Assembly: GCA_963668015.2 (NCBI GenBank)
Contig: CAXXCR010000007.1
Span: 1 to 64,000, forward strand
From: Ilyobacter_A sp963668015
Lineage (GTDB): Bacteria; Fusobacteriota; Fusobacteriia; Fusobacteriales; Fusobacteriaceae
Length of the DNA: 64,000 nucleotides
Direction: 5' to 3'
The notes under the pieces were generated by a model, which worked only from the letters and a program-made list of their open reading frames with translations, was not told the origin of the DNA and did no database searches. Of the stretch, positions 1-8,813 are shown piece by piece. Numbering within the stretch: position 1 is the stretch's first letter; every line of letters starts with the position of its first letter. Position numbers and translations under genes: made by a program.

Positions 1-822
1 TTATTTTTAAGACAATGCTTATTGATATAAACAGTCCGATTATAGGTATAGATAAAAAAGTTGATAAATTCAAACCAGACTATATAGGGGGGCTACTCTT
101 CTGGTATAGGTATATTGGCAAGGGAACAGCTTGGTGGCCGCATAGATATATCCCCTAAAGAAATAGTGTGTTCTGCAGATCCTCTAACTGAAGATATAAA
201 AAAAATAATAGTAGAAGCTTTTGGGGTGACTCCTTTAAATTACTACGCTGCATCAGAATCACCTATTATGGCAGGTCAATGTGGTAAATATAAAGGTTTA
301 CATCTTTTCGATGATTGGCACTGCTTTGAAATTGTGGATGATGAATATAGGGAGGTTAAGAATGGTAAGGATGGCAGATTAATACTTACCAATTTATATA
401 ATTATACCCAGCCGCTTATAAGGTATGAAATGACTGACAGATTGATATTAGAAGAAGAGAAATGTACTTGTGGCTGGAAATTTCCTGTTATAAAAAAAAA
501 ATATGTGGAAGGCAGGAAGAATTTATGTGGTTTGATCAAGGGGATGGAAAAGAAGATTATATCCACCCAAGTGTTTTGATAGAATTTTTTGTCCCTGGAC
601 TGGAAAAACTGCAGGTAGAACAGCTCAGCAAAAGTGAGTTTTTGATAAGGGTAAAAAATAAGTGGAAATGGATATGAAATACTGACGACTTTAAAGAACA
701 GGGTGAATGAATTATTGGAGGATAAGGGGTTGTCGGGTTTTGTCAGCTATAGTGTGGATGTGGTGGAAGATATAAAAAAACAATCCTATAACTGGCAAGT
801 ACAACTTAGTTATTCCACTTAA
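1..822 (+). pseudogene. Frameshifted adenylate-forming enzyme, phenylacetate-CoA ligase/CapK-like C-terminal part
   Basis: The reading frame enters from before the window and is open from base 3. Joined across frames it gives a continuous C-terminal half of an AMP-binding ligase of the phenylacetate-CoA ligase (PaaK)/coenzyme F390 synthetase group, with YSSGIGILAREQLGG, YYAASESP (the adenylate-binding loop), LYNYTQPLIRYEMTD and a VEGR..EEF segment leading into the small C-terminal domain. Three single-base frame changes are needed: at the G6 run 87-92, near 505-512 just after the A10 run, and near 655-662. The protein then runs to a TAA at 820-822. The family activates carboxylic acids to acyl-adenylates and acyl-CoA; the substrate is unknown. 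It is either a decaying gene or a region with sequencing indels. Family confidence is moderate to good. Confidence 0.7.
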
Positions 823-888
823 AGTTTGAAGTTTATCTATGATTTTATTTTATATAGGAAAAATTAAAAATAACTGGAGCTGATAAAG

Positions 889-1669
889 TTGAATTTTAAA
901 ATATTAATTTTAAGTACAGTTTTATTAAGTATATATTTTTTGGAAAAATTAAAACCTCAGGTGGTAGAAAAGAGATTTACCTGGGGGCATGATAAGTTAA
1001 ATTTTGGGATAGGATTGTTTAATAATGTTGCTTTGACATATGCATTTTTGAGGATTAACTCCTTATATACCCAGGTTTTTGTTAAACAATAATATAGGTA
1101 TTCTAAACGTTATGGAAGCATCAGGGTTTGTGAGGGGGATTAGTTCTTTTTTAGCTCTTGATCTCAGCATCTATATATGGCATGTACTCTTGCATAGATA
1201 TAATTTTCTATACAGATTTCACGCAGTACATCACACAGATACTGGGATGAATGTGACAACTTCTTTCAGATTTCACTTTGGAGAGCTTATGATGGGAAAT
1301 TTTTTTAGGTTTTTGGTTATAGGGATTTTTGGGATATCATTTTCTGATCTGGTTTTATATGAAGTTTTTTTGAATATAAACGTATATATCCATCACAGCA
1401 ATCTAGAAATTTCCCCTATTGTGGACAAAATAGTTTCAAAACTGATAATAAGTCCATATGTACACAGGGTGCACCATTCAGTGATCTTTAAAGAGGGGAA
1501 TTCAAATTTTGGATCTGTATTTATCTTTTGGGATAAACTGTTTAATACCTACACTGATCCCAGTGGGCGTTCTGTAGCGAAATTTGGCGATTTTAACTTT
1601 AGAGGAGCGGAGTGTCAAAGATTATCTTATATATTGCTGCAGCCTTTTAAAACAAAAAAATTGAATTAG
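889..1669 (+). pseudogene. Frameshifted sterol desaturase/fatty acid hydroxylase family membrane protein
   Basis: Two overlapping frames together encode about 260 residues of a di-iron membrane hydroxylase. The first (889-1092, TTG start) supplies an N-terminal membrane segment. The second, from about 1079, carries the histidine clusters HVLLHR, HAVHH and HRVHH that bind the di-iron centre in the fatty acid hydroxylase superfamily. One base change near the T5 run at 1076-1082 rejoins them. The family works at the cytoplasmic membrane on lipid-like substrates using O2, which is notable in an apparently anaerobic organism. It follows the broken CoA ligase by 66 bases and may have formed an operon with it. 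The frameshift may be real or a sequencing error. Confidence 0.72.
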
Positions 1670-1740
1670 TATGAAATCAGATTATTTATAATTTTTACGA
1701 CTTATTATGAAAAAAAATTTATTAAAAATAAATTTAAGTG

Positions 1741-1769
1741 TTGACAAATTTTAAAATATTTATTATTAT
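1741..1769 (+). promoter_or_regulatory. Promoter of the glycine riboswitch / threonine aldolase unit
   Basis: TTGACA at 1741-1746 is followed after exactly 17 bases by TATTAT at 1764-1769. This predicts a transcript start near 1776, just before the first glycine aptamer. It is the only good promoter seen ahead of the riboswitches. Confidence 0.7.
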
Positions 1770-1783
1770 TTTGTTTGAAACCG

Positions 1784-1974
1784 AATAATAAAATCGGACG
1801 AAGGTATGGGGAGAGAGCTGTAAAGGCCACCGAAGAAGTAAATCTTTCAGGTTTCTGCAAAAGCAGATGAGGACCCTTACTGGACGAGCCTCTGGAGAGA
1901 CCCATTAGGGCACCGAAGGAGCAAAACTGGCTGTGATCAGCTAGACAAAACTCTCAGGTAAAAGGGACAGAGGA
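1784..1974 (+). promoter_or_regulatory. Glycine riboswitch, two-aptamer unit, copy 1
   Basis: The two-aptamer architecture is visible. Aptamer 1 runs from GGGGAGAGAGC (about 1808) through CCACCGAAGAAGTAAA and TTTCAGG to GATGAGGACC. Aptamer 2 runs from CCTCTGGAGAGACC through GCACCGAAGGAGCAAAAC and CTCTCAGGTAAAAGGGACAGAGG. These match the conserved P1-P3 core and the short linker of the gcvT-type glycine riboswitch. It lies upstream of a threonine aldolase gene, whose enzyme yields glycine from threonine. In this class glycine binding commonly relieves termination. It is nearly identical to a second copy 115 bases downstream. Confidence 0.93.
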
Positions 1975-2025
1975 AGAGAAATGCCTATATATTAAAATAG
2001 GTATCTTCTTTTCGCATGTAATTTC

Positions 2026-2067
2026 AGAGGTTATTTTTGCAAAAGCAAAATAGCCTCTTTTTATTTT
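2026..2067 (+). terminator. Expression-platform terminator of riboswitch copy 1
   Basis: An AGAGG(T/C)TATTTTTGC-type stem of about 14 pairs with an AAAA loop is followed by a T-rich tract at 2056-2067. It lies about 50 bases after aptamer 2 of copy 1 and probably acts as its expression platform. Confidence 0.85.
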
Positions 2068-2089
2068 TAATGTTTCAAAATACAATCAA

Positions 2090-2283
2090 ATAATAAAATC
2101 GGACGAAGGTATGGGGAGAGAGCTGTAAAGGCCACCGAAGAAGTAAATCTTTCAGGTTTCTGCAAAAGCAGATGAGGACCCTTACTGGACGAGCCTCTGG
2201 AGAGACCCGTTAGGGCACCGAAGGAGCAAAACTGGCTGAAAATCAGCTAGACAAAAACTCTCAGGTAAAAAGGACAGAGGAAG
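2090..2283 (+). promoter_or_regulatory. Glycine riboswitch, two-aptamer unit, copy 2
   Basis: This is a second complete two-aptamer glycine riboswitch. It differs from copy 1 at only a handful of positions: CCATTAG versus CCGTTAG, the loop of the final GGCTG-CAGCT stem, and the lengths of two A runs. Both aptamer cores are intact, with GGAGAG, ACCGAAG and CTCAGG elements in order, so it should also bind glycine. It is followed by its own terminator and then the threonine aldolase start at 2433. No promoter was seen between the copies, so transcription from 1776 must pass both. Confidence 0.93.
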
Positions 2284-2352
2284 GAACACATATCGCTGTT
2301 GATATGTTTTGTTTGCCTTCTAAAAATTATTATGGGTTATTTCTTATTTCAG

Positions 2353-2389
2353 AGGTTATGCTGCAAATTGCAGGCATGACCTTTTTTTA
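2353..2389 (+). terminator. Expression-platform terminator of riboswitch copy 2
   Basis: An AGGTTATGCTGCA arm pairs, with one bulge, to TGCAGGCATGACCT, followed by a T7 tract. The preceding TTTCAGAGGTTAT is shared with the copy 1 terminator, so the duplication probably included the expression platform. Confidence 0.83.
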
Positions 2390-2432
2390 TTTGGTGTAAA
2401 AATTACTACAGATTATACAGGGGGAAACAGGG

Positions 2433-3487
2433 ATGAAGAAAAGTTTTGCAAGTGACAATTACAGCGGGGTACATAATAAGATAATGGAGGCGCTTAGTGA
2501 GTGTAACATCGGACATGCAAAAGCTTATGGAGAGGATGAGTACACCAGAAAAGCTATAAAAAAATTCAAGAAGATATTCGGGTTGGATATCTATGTTGAT
2601 TTTGTATATAACGGTACAGGAGCCAATACAGTGGCTTTGGATGCAATGACTGAGTCGTTCCAGGCTGTAATCTGCCCGGAACAGGCACATATAAATACAT
2701 ATGAGGTTGGTGCTCCAACTAAATTTACAGGATGCCCCTATGGTTCCGATAAAAGCTTCTGATGTAGGAGGAAAATTAAAGGTGGATAGGGTAAGAGACT
2801 ACCTGGAGTTATCTATGGGGAGTATGCATCACTCTCAGCCGAGGGTTATATCGATAACCCAGCCAACAGAGATAGGTTCTGTATACAGTGTTGAAGAGAT
2901 CCGTGAAATAGCTGATTTCGCACATAAGAATGGACTTTTACTGCATATGGATGGTGCCAGAATATTTAATGCTACAGAAGCTTTAGGAGTAGGTCTTAAA
3001 GAGATGACAAAAGACCTGGGGGTAGATGTGCTGTCATTTGGGGGGACTAAAAACGGAATGATGTTTGGAGAGGCGGTTGTGTTTTTTAATACAGAGCTGT
3101 CTAGGAATTTTTTCATACAGAAAAAAACAGTGTACTCAGTTAAATTCTAAAATGAGATACGTATCGGCACAGTTCATAGCTCTTTTAGAGGGGGGGCTTG
3201 GATTTGAAAATGCAAGGCAGTCAAACAGAATGGCTAAGCTACTTGTTGAAAGTGTAGAAGATATACCTGGGGTAGAGATAACAAACGAGGTAGAAGCCAA
3301 TACGGTATATGCTATACTTCCAAAAGAGGTTATACCAATTCTTCAGGAAAAATATTTTTTCTATGTATGGGATTCTGTTCGTTCTGAGGTGAGATGGGTT
3401 ACATCGTTTGATATAAGTGAGGAAGATGTAGAAGATTTTGCAGAACAAATAAGAAGTGTATTAGGAAAAAATAGAAAAGCAGCTTAA
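2433..3487 (+). pseudogene. ltaE: Low-specificity L-threonine aldolase, two frameshifts
   Basis: Three overlapping frames join into one PLP-dependent threonine aldolase of about 350 residues. Its hallmarks are FASDNYSGVH at the N terminus, EVGAPTKFTGC, the LLHMDGARIFNA segment, the SFGGTKNGMMFGEAVV loop containing the PLP lysine, and a KMRYVSAQF region after it. The breaks are one extra base in the C4 run at about 2733-2737 and one in the A7 run at about 3119-3127. The enzyme cleaves L-threonine to glycine and acetaldehyde, which fits the upstream glycine riboswitches. All family motifs survive, so the frameshifts may be sequencing errors rather than decay. As written, only truncated products would be made. 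Confidence 0.88.
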
Positions 3488-3543
3488 AAAAACTATTATT
3501 GAAGTCAAATGTAAATTTTATTATCAAGATTTATAACACATAA

Positions 3544-3596
3544 ATAAGCATAATATATCGATGTTTAACGTGATATATTATGCTTATATTTTTTTC
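3544..3596 (+). terminator. Rho-independent terminator after threonine aldolase
   Basis: A 16-pair stem (ATAAGCATAATATATC with GATATATTATGCTTAT) has a GATGTTTAAC-type loop and is followed by ATTTTTTT. The arms are nearly perfect. Confidence 0.88.
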
Positions 3597-3764
3597 TTAG
3601 AGAAGAGCTTTAAGAAATTATAACTCTTGAGTTGTATTTAATAATTTTAAAACAGGATTTATCTAAGTATTTACTAATATTTAATTGAATAGCATATTGT
3701 CATTTTTACAGTGCAGTTTTACTCTATTATTCAAAATTTATCTGAATAATAAGGAGGAGTGACT

Positions 3765-4430
3765 ATGAAAAGAGTCGAATTTATCGGTCTTTCCGGTAGT
3801 GGAAAAAGTACTGCTATAAAAATACTTGAAGAACATTTACATTCACAAGACGCCTTATTTAAAAAAGGTGATGATGCACTGAAAATCTCAACTAAAAAAA
3901 AGATCATTTATCTCTTAATTTTCAGTATTAAAAAATTGGGACTAACTTATTTTATACTAAAAGAAATACTTAAACATACTGATAAAATGTTTATTTTGAA
4001 GAGATTTCTTCGAATTTTCTATTCTCATGAATATCTTCTTCAAGATGAAAAGCTCACCCTGTTTGATGAGGGGTTTGTTTTTTTAGGATACTATTTTCAT
4101 GCTAATTTTTTTAATGAAAATTCTTTCAGCGAAGAAAAATTACAAAACTACATAGAGAAAATACCAAAGCCAGATTATCTTGTTTATATACAAACACATT
4201 TCCAAACAGCGATAAAAAGAATGATGTCTAGAAGTATTACTCATAGCGTTTTAAATCATAATCACGAACAAGTCCAAACCTATTACCACAATTCATTTAC
4301 GTATTTTGAGGCCGTTGCCAGAGCGCTAGAAAAAAGAGGTGTAAAAGTTATCACGATATATAATAATGGTAAGTATTCTTGTTTAGAAGGACAGTTGCAT
4401 AAAACTTTTCAAGAGATTAACTTTAAGTAA
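3765..4430 (+). CDS. P-loop nucleotide/metabolite kinase-like protein
   Basis: This 221-residue protein opens with a phosphate-binding Walker A loop, GLSGSGKSTA, at residues 7-16. A DEGFVFLGYYF segment near residue 105 could serve as Walker B, and the rest is helical with basic residues, as in small-molecule or nucleotide kinases of the thymidylate/adenylate kinase fold. No family-specific substrate motif was recognised. The ATG at 3765 is preferred over the GTG at 3759 because AAGGAGG (3751-3757) is correctly spaced only for the former. It stands alone between a terminator and a small-protein gene. Kinase is an inference from the P-loop; a stand-alone ATPase is possible. Confidence 0.6.
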   Translation: MKRVEFIGLSGSGKSTAIKILEEHLHSQDALFKKGDDALKISTKKKIIYLLIFSIKKLGLTYFILKEILKHTDKMFILKRFLRIFYSHEYLLQDEKLTLFDEGFVFLGYYFHANFFNENSFSEEKLQNYIEKIPKPDYLVYIQTHFQTAIKRMMSRSITHSVLNHNHEQVQTYYHNSFTYFEAVARALEKRGVKVITIYNNGKYSCLEGQLHKTFQEINFK

Positions 4431-4557
4431 ATTCTTTATTTGCTTATGTTTTTAATTTAAAATTTGACTTTTTTTAACAAGAGAAGTAATCTTTTAGTGT
4501 AGTGCCGTTTATATGTCTTTCAAGAATTATAATATAAATTGAAAGGAGAGTTTCTGT

Positions 4558-4791
4558 ATGAGTAATGACATTTTTGTATACTTGAACAATGAAAAAATAT
4601 TTGCTCTTGAAGATGCTGAAAATAAGAATTTATCAAAAGCATCCTTAATTGGTGCAATTAAACATTACAATAAGATTTTTCTTGAATATTCCAGCTTGTG
4701 TTTACAAGATCCGATTATAAAAAAACAACTTTCGGAATTAAAAATAGCTATATCTAAACTAGAAGCCAGAGCTGATTCTTTAGATATCTAA
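4558..4791 (+). CDS. Small protein of unknown function, 77 residues
   Basis: GAAAGGAG stands 8 bases before the ATG, and an intrinsic terminator directly follows the stop, which together argue that this short frame is a real gene. The product is soluble, acidic to neutral and mostly helical, with a C-terminal stretch that could form a short coiled coil. It has no signal peptide, membrane segment or cysteine pair, and no family was recognised. It seems to be a single-gene transcript. Confidence 0.6.
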   Translation: MSNDIFVYLNNEKIFALEDAENKNLSKASLIGAIKHYNKIFLEYSSLCLQDPIIKKQLSELKIAISKLEARADSLDI

Positions 4792-4813
4792 AAGGCCTTC
4801 AAGGTCTTTTTTT
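4790..4813 (+). terminator. Rho-independent terminator
   Basis: An AAAGGCCT arm pairs with AGGTCTTT (one G-T pair) around a TCA loop, followed by a T run at 4807-4813. It overlaps the stop of the 77-residue gene. Confidence 0.8.
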
Positions 4814-4917
4814 AATACAATAAACTTTTAAATATATTTAAAAGTTAAACTCTATTCTAAACTTAAAAAATTATATTTTAACAATTTTATATTAAATAAG
4901 CTAAGCAAATATTGTAA

Positions 4918-5231
4918 TAAAATATTGAATTTATGAGCCATACTTTCTTTACTTGTTCAAAGCACCTACAGGCATTCACTCCCCTTGATCGATCAAAGTA
5001 CCAAAGAAACGATACCCATAAGATTAATGAAACTTGTAAAAATAAATTTTACAAGGACTAAAAAGTATACTCGTTTCACTCATTACTTTCTAAGTCAACT
5101 CATTTCTAAACTAAGTTTCTATTGAAATATAGTCGACGAGCTTCCTTATTTCAATGAAAGTGGATTTCAGAACCTGATTTCTTAAAGTAATTTTTAAAAA
5201 GGGTTTAAGTTCAAATGCTTTGCACGTTATT
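4918..5231. repeat. Dispersed intergenic repeat, family A, copy 1
   Basis: This segment matches 21237-21450 over most of its length. Shared blocks are AATATTGAATTTATGAGCC at the left end, CATACTTTCTTT, CAAAGAAACGA, ATATAGTCG(A/G)CGAGC, TTTCAATGAAAGTGGATTT and a right-hand GGGTTTAA-TTCAAATG block. An extra 50-100 bases occur in this copy. Inside it, TTTCTATTGAAATA (5116-5129) can pair with TATTTCAATGAAA (5147-5159). It fills most of the 586-base gene-free stretch 4792-5378; the flanks 4814-4917 and 5232-5378 show nothing else. It encodes no protein. Confidence 0.8.
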
Positions 5232-5378
5232 ATTTTTTAATTCTAGAAATTCTATAAAATCAAACGTATTGATTAAATTAAACTTTTACAAGTTCAGATT
5301 TCTGTAAAGGAAAACCTATATTTTGTGATAAAAGAAGTTAGGTAACGTAAAAACTCTCTTTATTTTAAGGAGGACAAT

Positions 5379-7037
5379 ATGGAGCAGAAATGGTGGAAGG
5401 AAGCAGTTGCGTACCAAGTGTACCCGATGAGCTTTAAAGACAGCAACAATGATGGCATTGGAGATATAGGAGGGATAATTGAAAAACAGGACTATCTGTC
5501 TTTTTTGGGGATAGACGTCTTGTGGATAAACCCTATGTATAAGTCTCCCAAAAAAGATAACGGATACGATATAGCTGATTATTACAGTATAGATAAAGAG
5601 TTTGGGACAATGAGAGAATTCAAAGAGCTATTAAAAAGAGCTCACGATAAAAATATTAAAATTATAATGGACCTTGTTGTAAACCACACCTCAAATGAAC
5701 ACTACTGGTTTATAAAATCTTGCAAAGGCAAGAAGAGTCCGTATAGAAATTACTACACCTGGAGGGACGGTAAAAATCTAAAAACCCCTCCAAATAATTG
5801 GGGGGCGCATTTTGGAGAATCTGCGTGGACGTATGACAGAAAAACAGGGCAGTATTATTTGGGGATTTTTTCTAAATTCCAGCCAGACTTAAACTGGGAG
5901 TGCAATGAGATGCGCAATGATCTTTACAAAATGATGACGTGGTGGATGAAAAAAGGAATAGATGGTTTCAGGCTGGATGCTGTAAACTTTATAGCTAAAG
6001 AAGCAGGTATGCCTGATAATGATCCTGAAAACAGTTTGGCAAAGGGGGATTCGCTGTTTAGCACTGAGAATTTTAGAACCAAGCCTAAGTTTTATGATTA
6101 TTTGGACGAGATGCATCAGGAAGTTTTTTCAAAATATGACGTAATGACCATAGGGGAATGCTCTAAGATAAGCATAGATGAGAGTATAAAGGCAGCTCCA
6201 GAAGGAAACGGCAGACTGGATATGACATTTTTATTTGAGCATACAGATCTGTTCCACAGCGGGGATAAAAATTATCATGAGCTGAAAAAAATAATATCCA
6301 GGTGGCAGAAAGGAATTTTTAATAAGGGGTGGGTCGGTATAGGATTCAACAACCACGACCAGCCGAGAGTGGTTTCCTGTTTTGGAAATGATAAGAAGTA
6401 CCGAGAAGAATCGGCCAAACTGTACTCGACGTTTCTTCTCTCGCTTATGGGGACACCGTTTATATTCCAGGGCGAAGAAATAGGTATGACAAATGTTGAA
6501 TTTAAAAGCTTAGATGAAGTCAGGGATATAAGTGCAATGGATTATGTAAAAAACCAGATAAACAAGGGTAAAACAGAAAAAGAGGCACTTGAACATATAA
6601 GCAGTTACGGGAGAGACAACGGTAGAACTCCGATGCAGTGGGACTCGGGTAAGAATGCAGGATTCAGCGAGGGGGACCCCTGGATACGAGTAAACGACAA
6701 CTATAGGCAGATAAACGTAGAAGATAGTGTAGAAGACAGGGGATCAATTTTAAACTATTATAGAAGGATGATCAGGATTAGGAGAAAATACAAAAGCTTG
6801 GTGTATGGTGAATTTCAGGACTTGATTACTGAAAATGAAAAATTGTATGTATTCAAAAGAAAATTAGGGGATGAGGAAATATTAGTATTGTTAAATTTAT
6901 CAGGGGATATTCTTTATGAAGAAACTTTAGAAGAGCAGTTAAGCAAAGAAGATATTTTGTTGATTTCGAATTATACACAGGTTGAGAAAAAATGTAAAAT
7001 AAGAGAGTATGAGGCAAGGGTGTATTTGAAAAAATAA
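5379..7037 (+). CDS. Alpha-glucosidase, oligo-1,6-glucosidase family (GH13)
   Basis: This 552-residue glycoside hydrolase family 13 enzyme has the usual family length and order. It starts WWKEAVAYQVYP, then DLVVNHTS, the nucleophile in GFRLDAVNFI (Asp200), the acid/base in TIGEC (Glu260) and NNHDQPR (transition-state Asp327), ending in a small beta domain. The family hydrolyses alpha-1,6 or alpha-1,4 links in isomaltose, maltose or sucrose-type sugars. Trehalose-6-phosphate hydrolase is a close relative and cannot be excluded. There is no signal peptide, so it acts in the cytoplasm on imported sugars. AAGGAGG stands 9 bases before the ATG. No transporter or regulator gene adjoins it. Confidence 0.88.
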   Translation: MEQKWWKEAVAYQVYPMSFKDSNNDGIGDIGGIIEKQDYLSFLGIDVLWINPMYKSPKKDNGYDIADYYSIDKEFGTMREFKELLKRAHDKNIKIIMDLVVNHTSNEHYWFIKSCKGKKSPYRNYYTWRDGKNLKTPPNNWGAHFGESAWTYDRKTGQYYLGIFSKFQPDLNWECNEMRNDLYKMMTWWMKKGIDGFRLDAVNFIAKEAGMPDNDPENSLAKGDSLFSTENFRTKPKFYDYLDEMHQEVFSKYDVMTIGECSKISIDESIKAAPEGNGRLDMTFLFEHTDLFHSGDKNYHELKKIISRWQKGIFNKGWVGIGFNNHDQPRVVSCFGNDKKYREESAKLYSTFLLSLMGTPFIFQGEEIGMTNVEFKSLDEVRDISAMDYVKNQINKGKTEKEALEHISSYGRDNGRTPMQWDSGKNAGFSEGDPWIRVNDNYRQINVEDSVEDRGSILNYYRRMIRIRRKYKSLVYGEFQDLITENEKLYVFKRKLGDEEILVLLNLSGDILYEETLEEQLSKEDILLISNYTQVEKKCKIREYEARVYLKK

Positions 7038-7103
7038 TAGTATTTTTTAATAAAGTATAAAAATTGATGCGAAAATTTAAAACAGTTAGATAATATATAA
7101 CAG

Positions 7104-7143
7104 AATAGTATCGGGCTATTTATGGAGTAGCCCGATACTATTT
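7104..7143 (+). terminator. Strong hairpin after the alpha-glucosidase gene
   Basis: A perfect stem of about 14 pairs (AATAGTATCGGGCTA with TAGCCCGATACTATT) has a short TTTATGGAG-type loop. The T tract is short on both sides, so termination may be weak or bidirectional with the convergent minus-strand gene at 7277. The rest of 7144-7276 shows nothing. Confidence 0.65.
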
Positions 7144-7276
7144 AGATAAGGAAATTCTGCATACGATAAATTTGGGAGATCTCATTATAATTGCTAAAAG
7201 AATAAATAAAGTTTAAAATCTGACAGAGGGATTTCCCCGTGAATCATAAAATAAGATTCTTAAATATACTGTCATA

Positions 7277-8770
7277 TTATTCTTTGGTATTAAATAACAA
7301 CATATTAAATCCGCGTTCACGTATCCTCCAACTATAAATGAACCCTATTGTCATGATACCACCACTTATTAAAGATAATTTTATTATCTTAATAGCTTCA
7401 ATTGCGTGCCAATTTGCTAATTGAATAGATGCCCAGATAATCCACAGCCAAGCAATGGCAGTAAACCCTATAAAAGTAGCAACTCTTTTGAGACGAGTGT
7501 TTCCTCTGCCTATTATTTTTTTTATTATCCAATTCACCAATGGGTTATTCTTATCGTGTTGTTCAGCGATCTCTATTGCAGTGATTAGTTCATTTAAACG
7601 ACGTGTATACCAAACTGCTAAAACTGCCAATATTTGACCTATTAAAAGCGGGAATAATAATACTAAAGAAGATAAATCAATAGGTATGCCTCCGAATTGT
7701 TTTGGAATACCTAGCATTTGTCCAGTCTGTTTTTTCAAAAACTCATCAAATGAGCTTTTCATTCTTTCAAGTTCAAGTTTTAATTTTTCCTCTGTATTTT
7801 TCTGGCTAGTGATTAAATCAGACAACTCATCAGTAATTTCCTTTATGGAACTTATTTGAATAAGATCTTTGTTAAAAGAAAAATTAATATTGCGTAATTC
7901 TCTTTCTTTGCCTTCGGCACTAATCCACCAGAATCTGTCTTCAGGCGGAGAAAAATTTATCTTTTCAGCATATTCCATAGTTTCTTCAATTGCACTTAGA
8001 ATAGCAATCCAACGTCCAGCATCAGTGAGATCCTTTTCAGCTGCTTCCTCCAGTTGTTTATGAATTTCATTTGCAAGCACCATCATTTTAGGAATAGTTT
8101 TCGTTTGCCAAGCTTGGTTAAGGGTTTCAAATTGTGTGGCAATGATCTTTTTTTCAATAGTTGGTAAAAGTATATTTCTGAGCTCTTCGACATTTTTTGC
8201 GTTACGAATTTTATTCTTCAAGTTTTCATCAAAATTAAAATTATTTTTAGTCGCTTTATGTTGTGTTTCTTGAAGGGGTCTTTGATTATCTGTTTTTATT
8301 CGTTGTATAGCCTCAATATTTTCAGAATGTATACCTCTGAGGTCTCTGTCATCTGTTATGCGTTCAAAATTTATTTTAACATCATTTTCGTTTTGCATAT
8401 CTTCTATTGCACTTTCAATCTCTTTAATTTTATTTTCAAGTCTAATATACTCTATCAATTCTGAAAGTTGCTCAAAATCATTTTTTAACTGGTCATACAT
8501 TTCATTGGAGTATTTTTCTAGATCAACTGCAGCTATACTTGAAAGCTTTTCAAATTTCTTTGAAATATCCCCAATCTCTTTTTCAAGATCCTGGAGTATG
8601 CTAAGTTTTTCTTCTGCCTTTAACAATTTACTTTCAATTTTCAAGAAAGGAGTGAAAATAAATAAATGAAAAGTTAACAGTGTTACTATAACAATCGAAA
8701 TCCACCGTAACACTATATCATATCTGTCTCTATTTCTTTCCAACAGAGAGTTTAAAACTTTCTCCTCCAT
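7277..8770 (-). CDS. Coiled-coil membrane protein of unknown function
   Basis: The 497-residue product has one hydrophobic segment near residues 22-44, then a long charged helical region (about 45-345) with coiled-coil character. Three more hydrophobic segments follow near 367-392, 429-451 and 458-482. The long region probably projects from the membrane; its side is not clear. No enzymatic motif was recognised. It follows the DUF2235 hydrolase gene by 43 bases on the same strand and is probably co-transcribed with it. A GGTGAG site precedes the ATG, and a CCAATT-AATTGG palindrome lies at 8785-8798 in the gap. A partner, anchor or sensor role for the hydrolase is inference from gene order only. 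Confidence 0.6.
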   Translation of the reverse strand: MEEKVLNSLLERNRDRYDIVLRWISIVIVTLLTFHLFIFTPFLKIESKLLKAEEKLSILQDLEKEIGDISKKFEKLSSIAAVDLEKYSNEMYDQLKNDFEQLSELIEYIRLENKIKEIESAIEDMQNENDVKINFERITDDRDLRGIHSENIEAIQRIKTDNQRPLQETQHKATKNNFNFDENLKNKIRNAKNVEELRNILLPTIEKKIIATQFETLNQAWQTKTIPKMMVLANEIHKQLEEAAEKDLTDAGRWIAILSAIEETMEYAEKINFSPPEDRFWWISAEGKERELRNINFSFNKDLIQISSIKEITDELSDLITSQKNTEEKLKLELERMKSSFDEFLKKQTGQMLGIPKQFGGIPIDLSSLVLLFPLLIGQILAVLAVWYTRRLNELITAIEIAEQHDKNNPLVNWIIKKIIGRGNTRLKRVATFIGFTAIAWLWIIWASIQLANWHAIEAIKIIKLSLISGGIMTIGFIYSWRIRERGFNMLLFNTKE

Positions 8771-8813
8771 AATATCTCACCATTCCAATTCAAATTGGCA
8801 GTTTATAATATAA

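Noticed and set aside
1705..1905. Minus-strand frame over riboswitch copy 1
   Set aside because: It overlaps a structured RNA and has no initiation signal.
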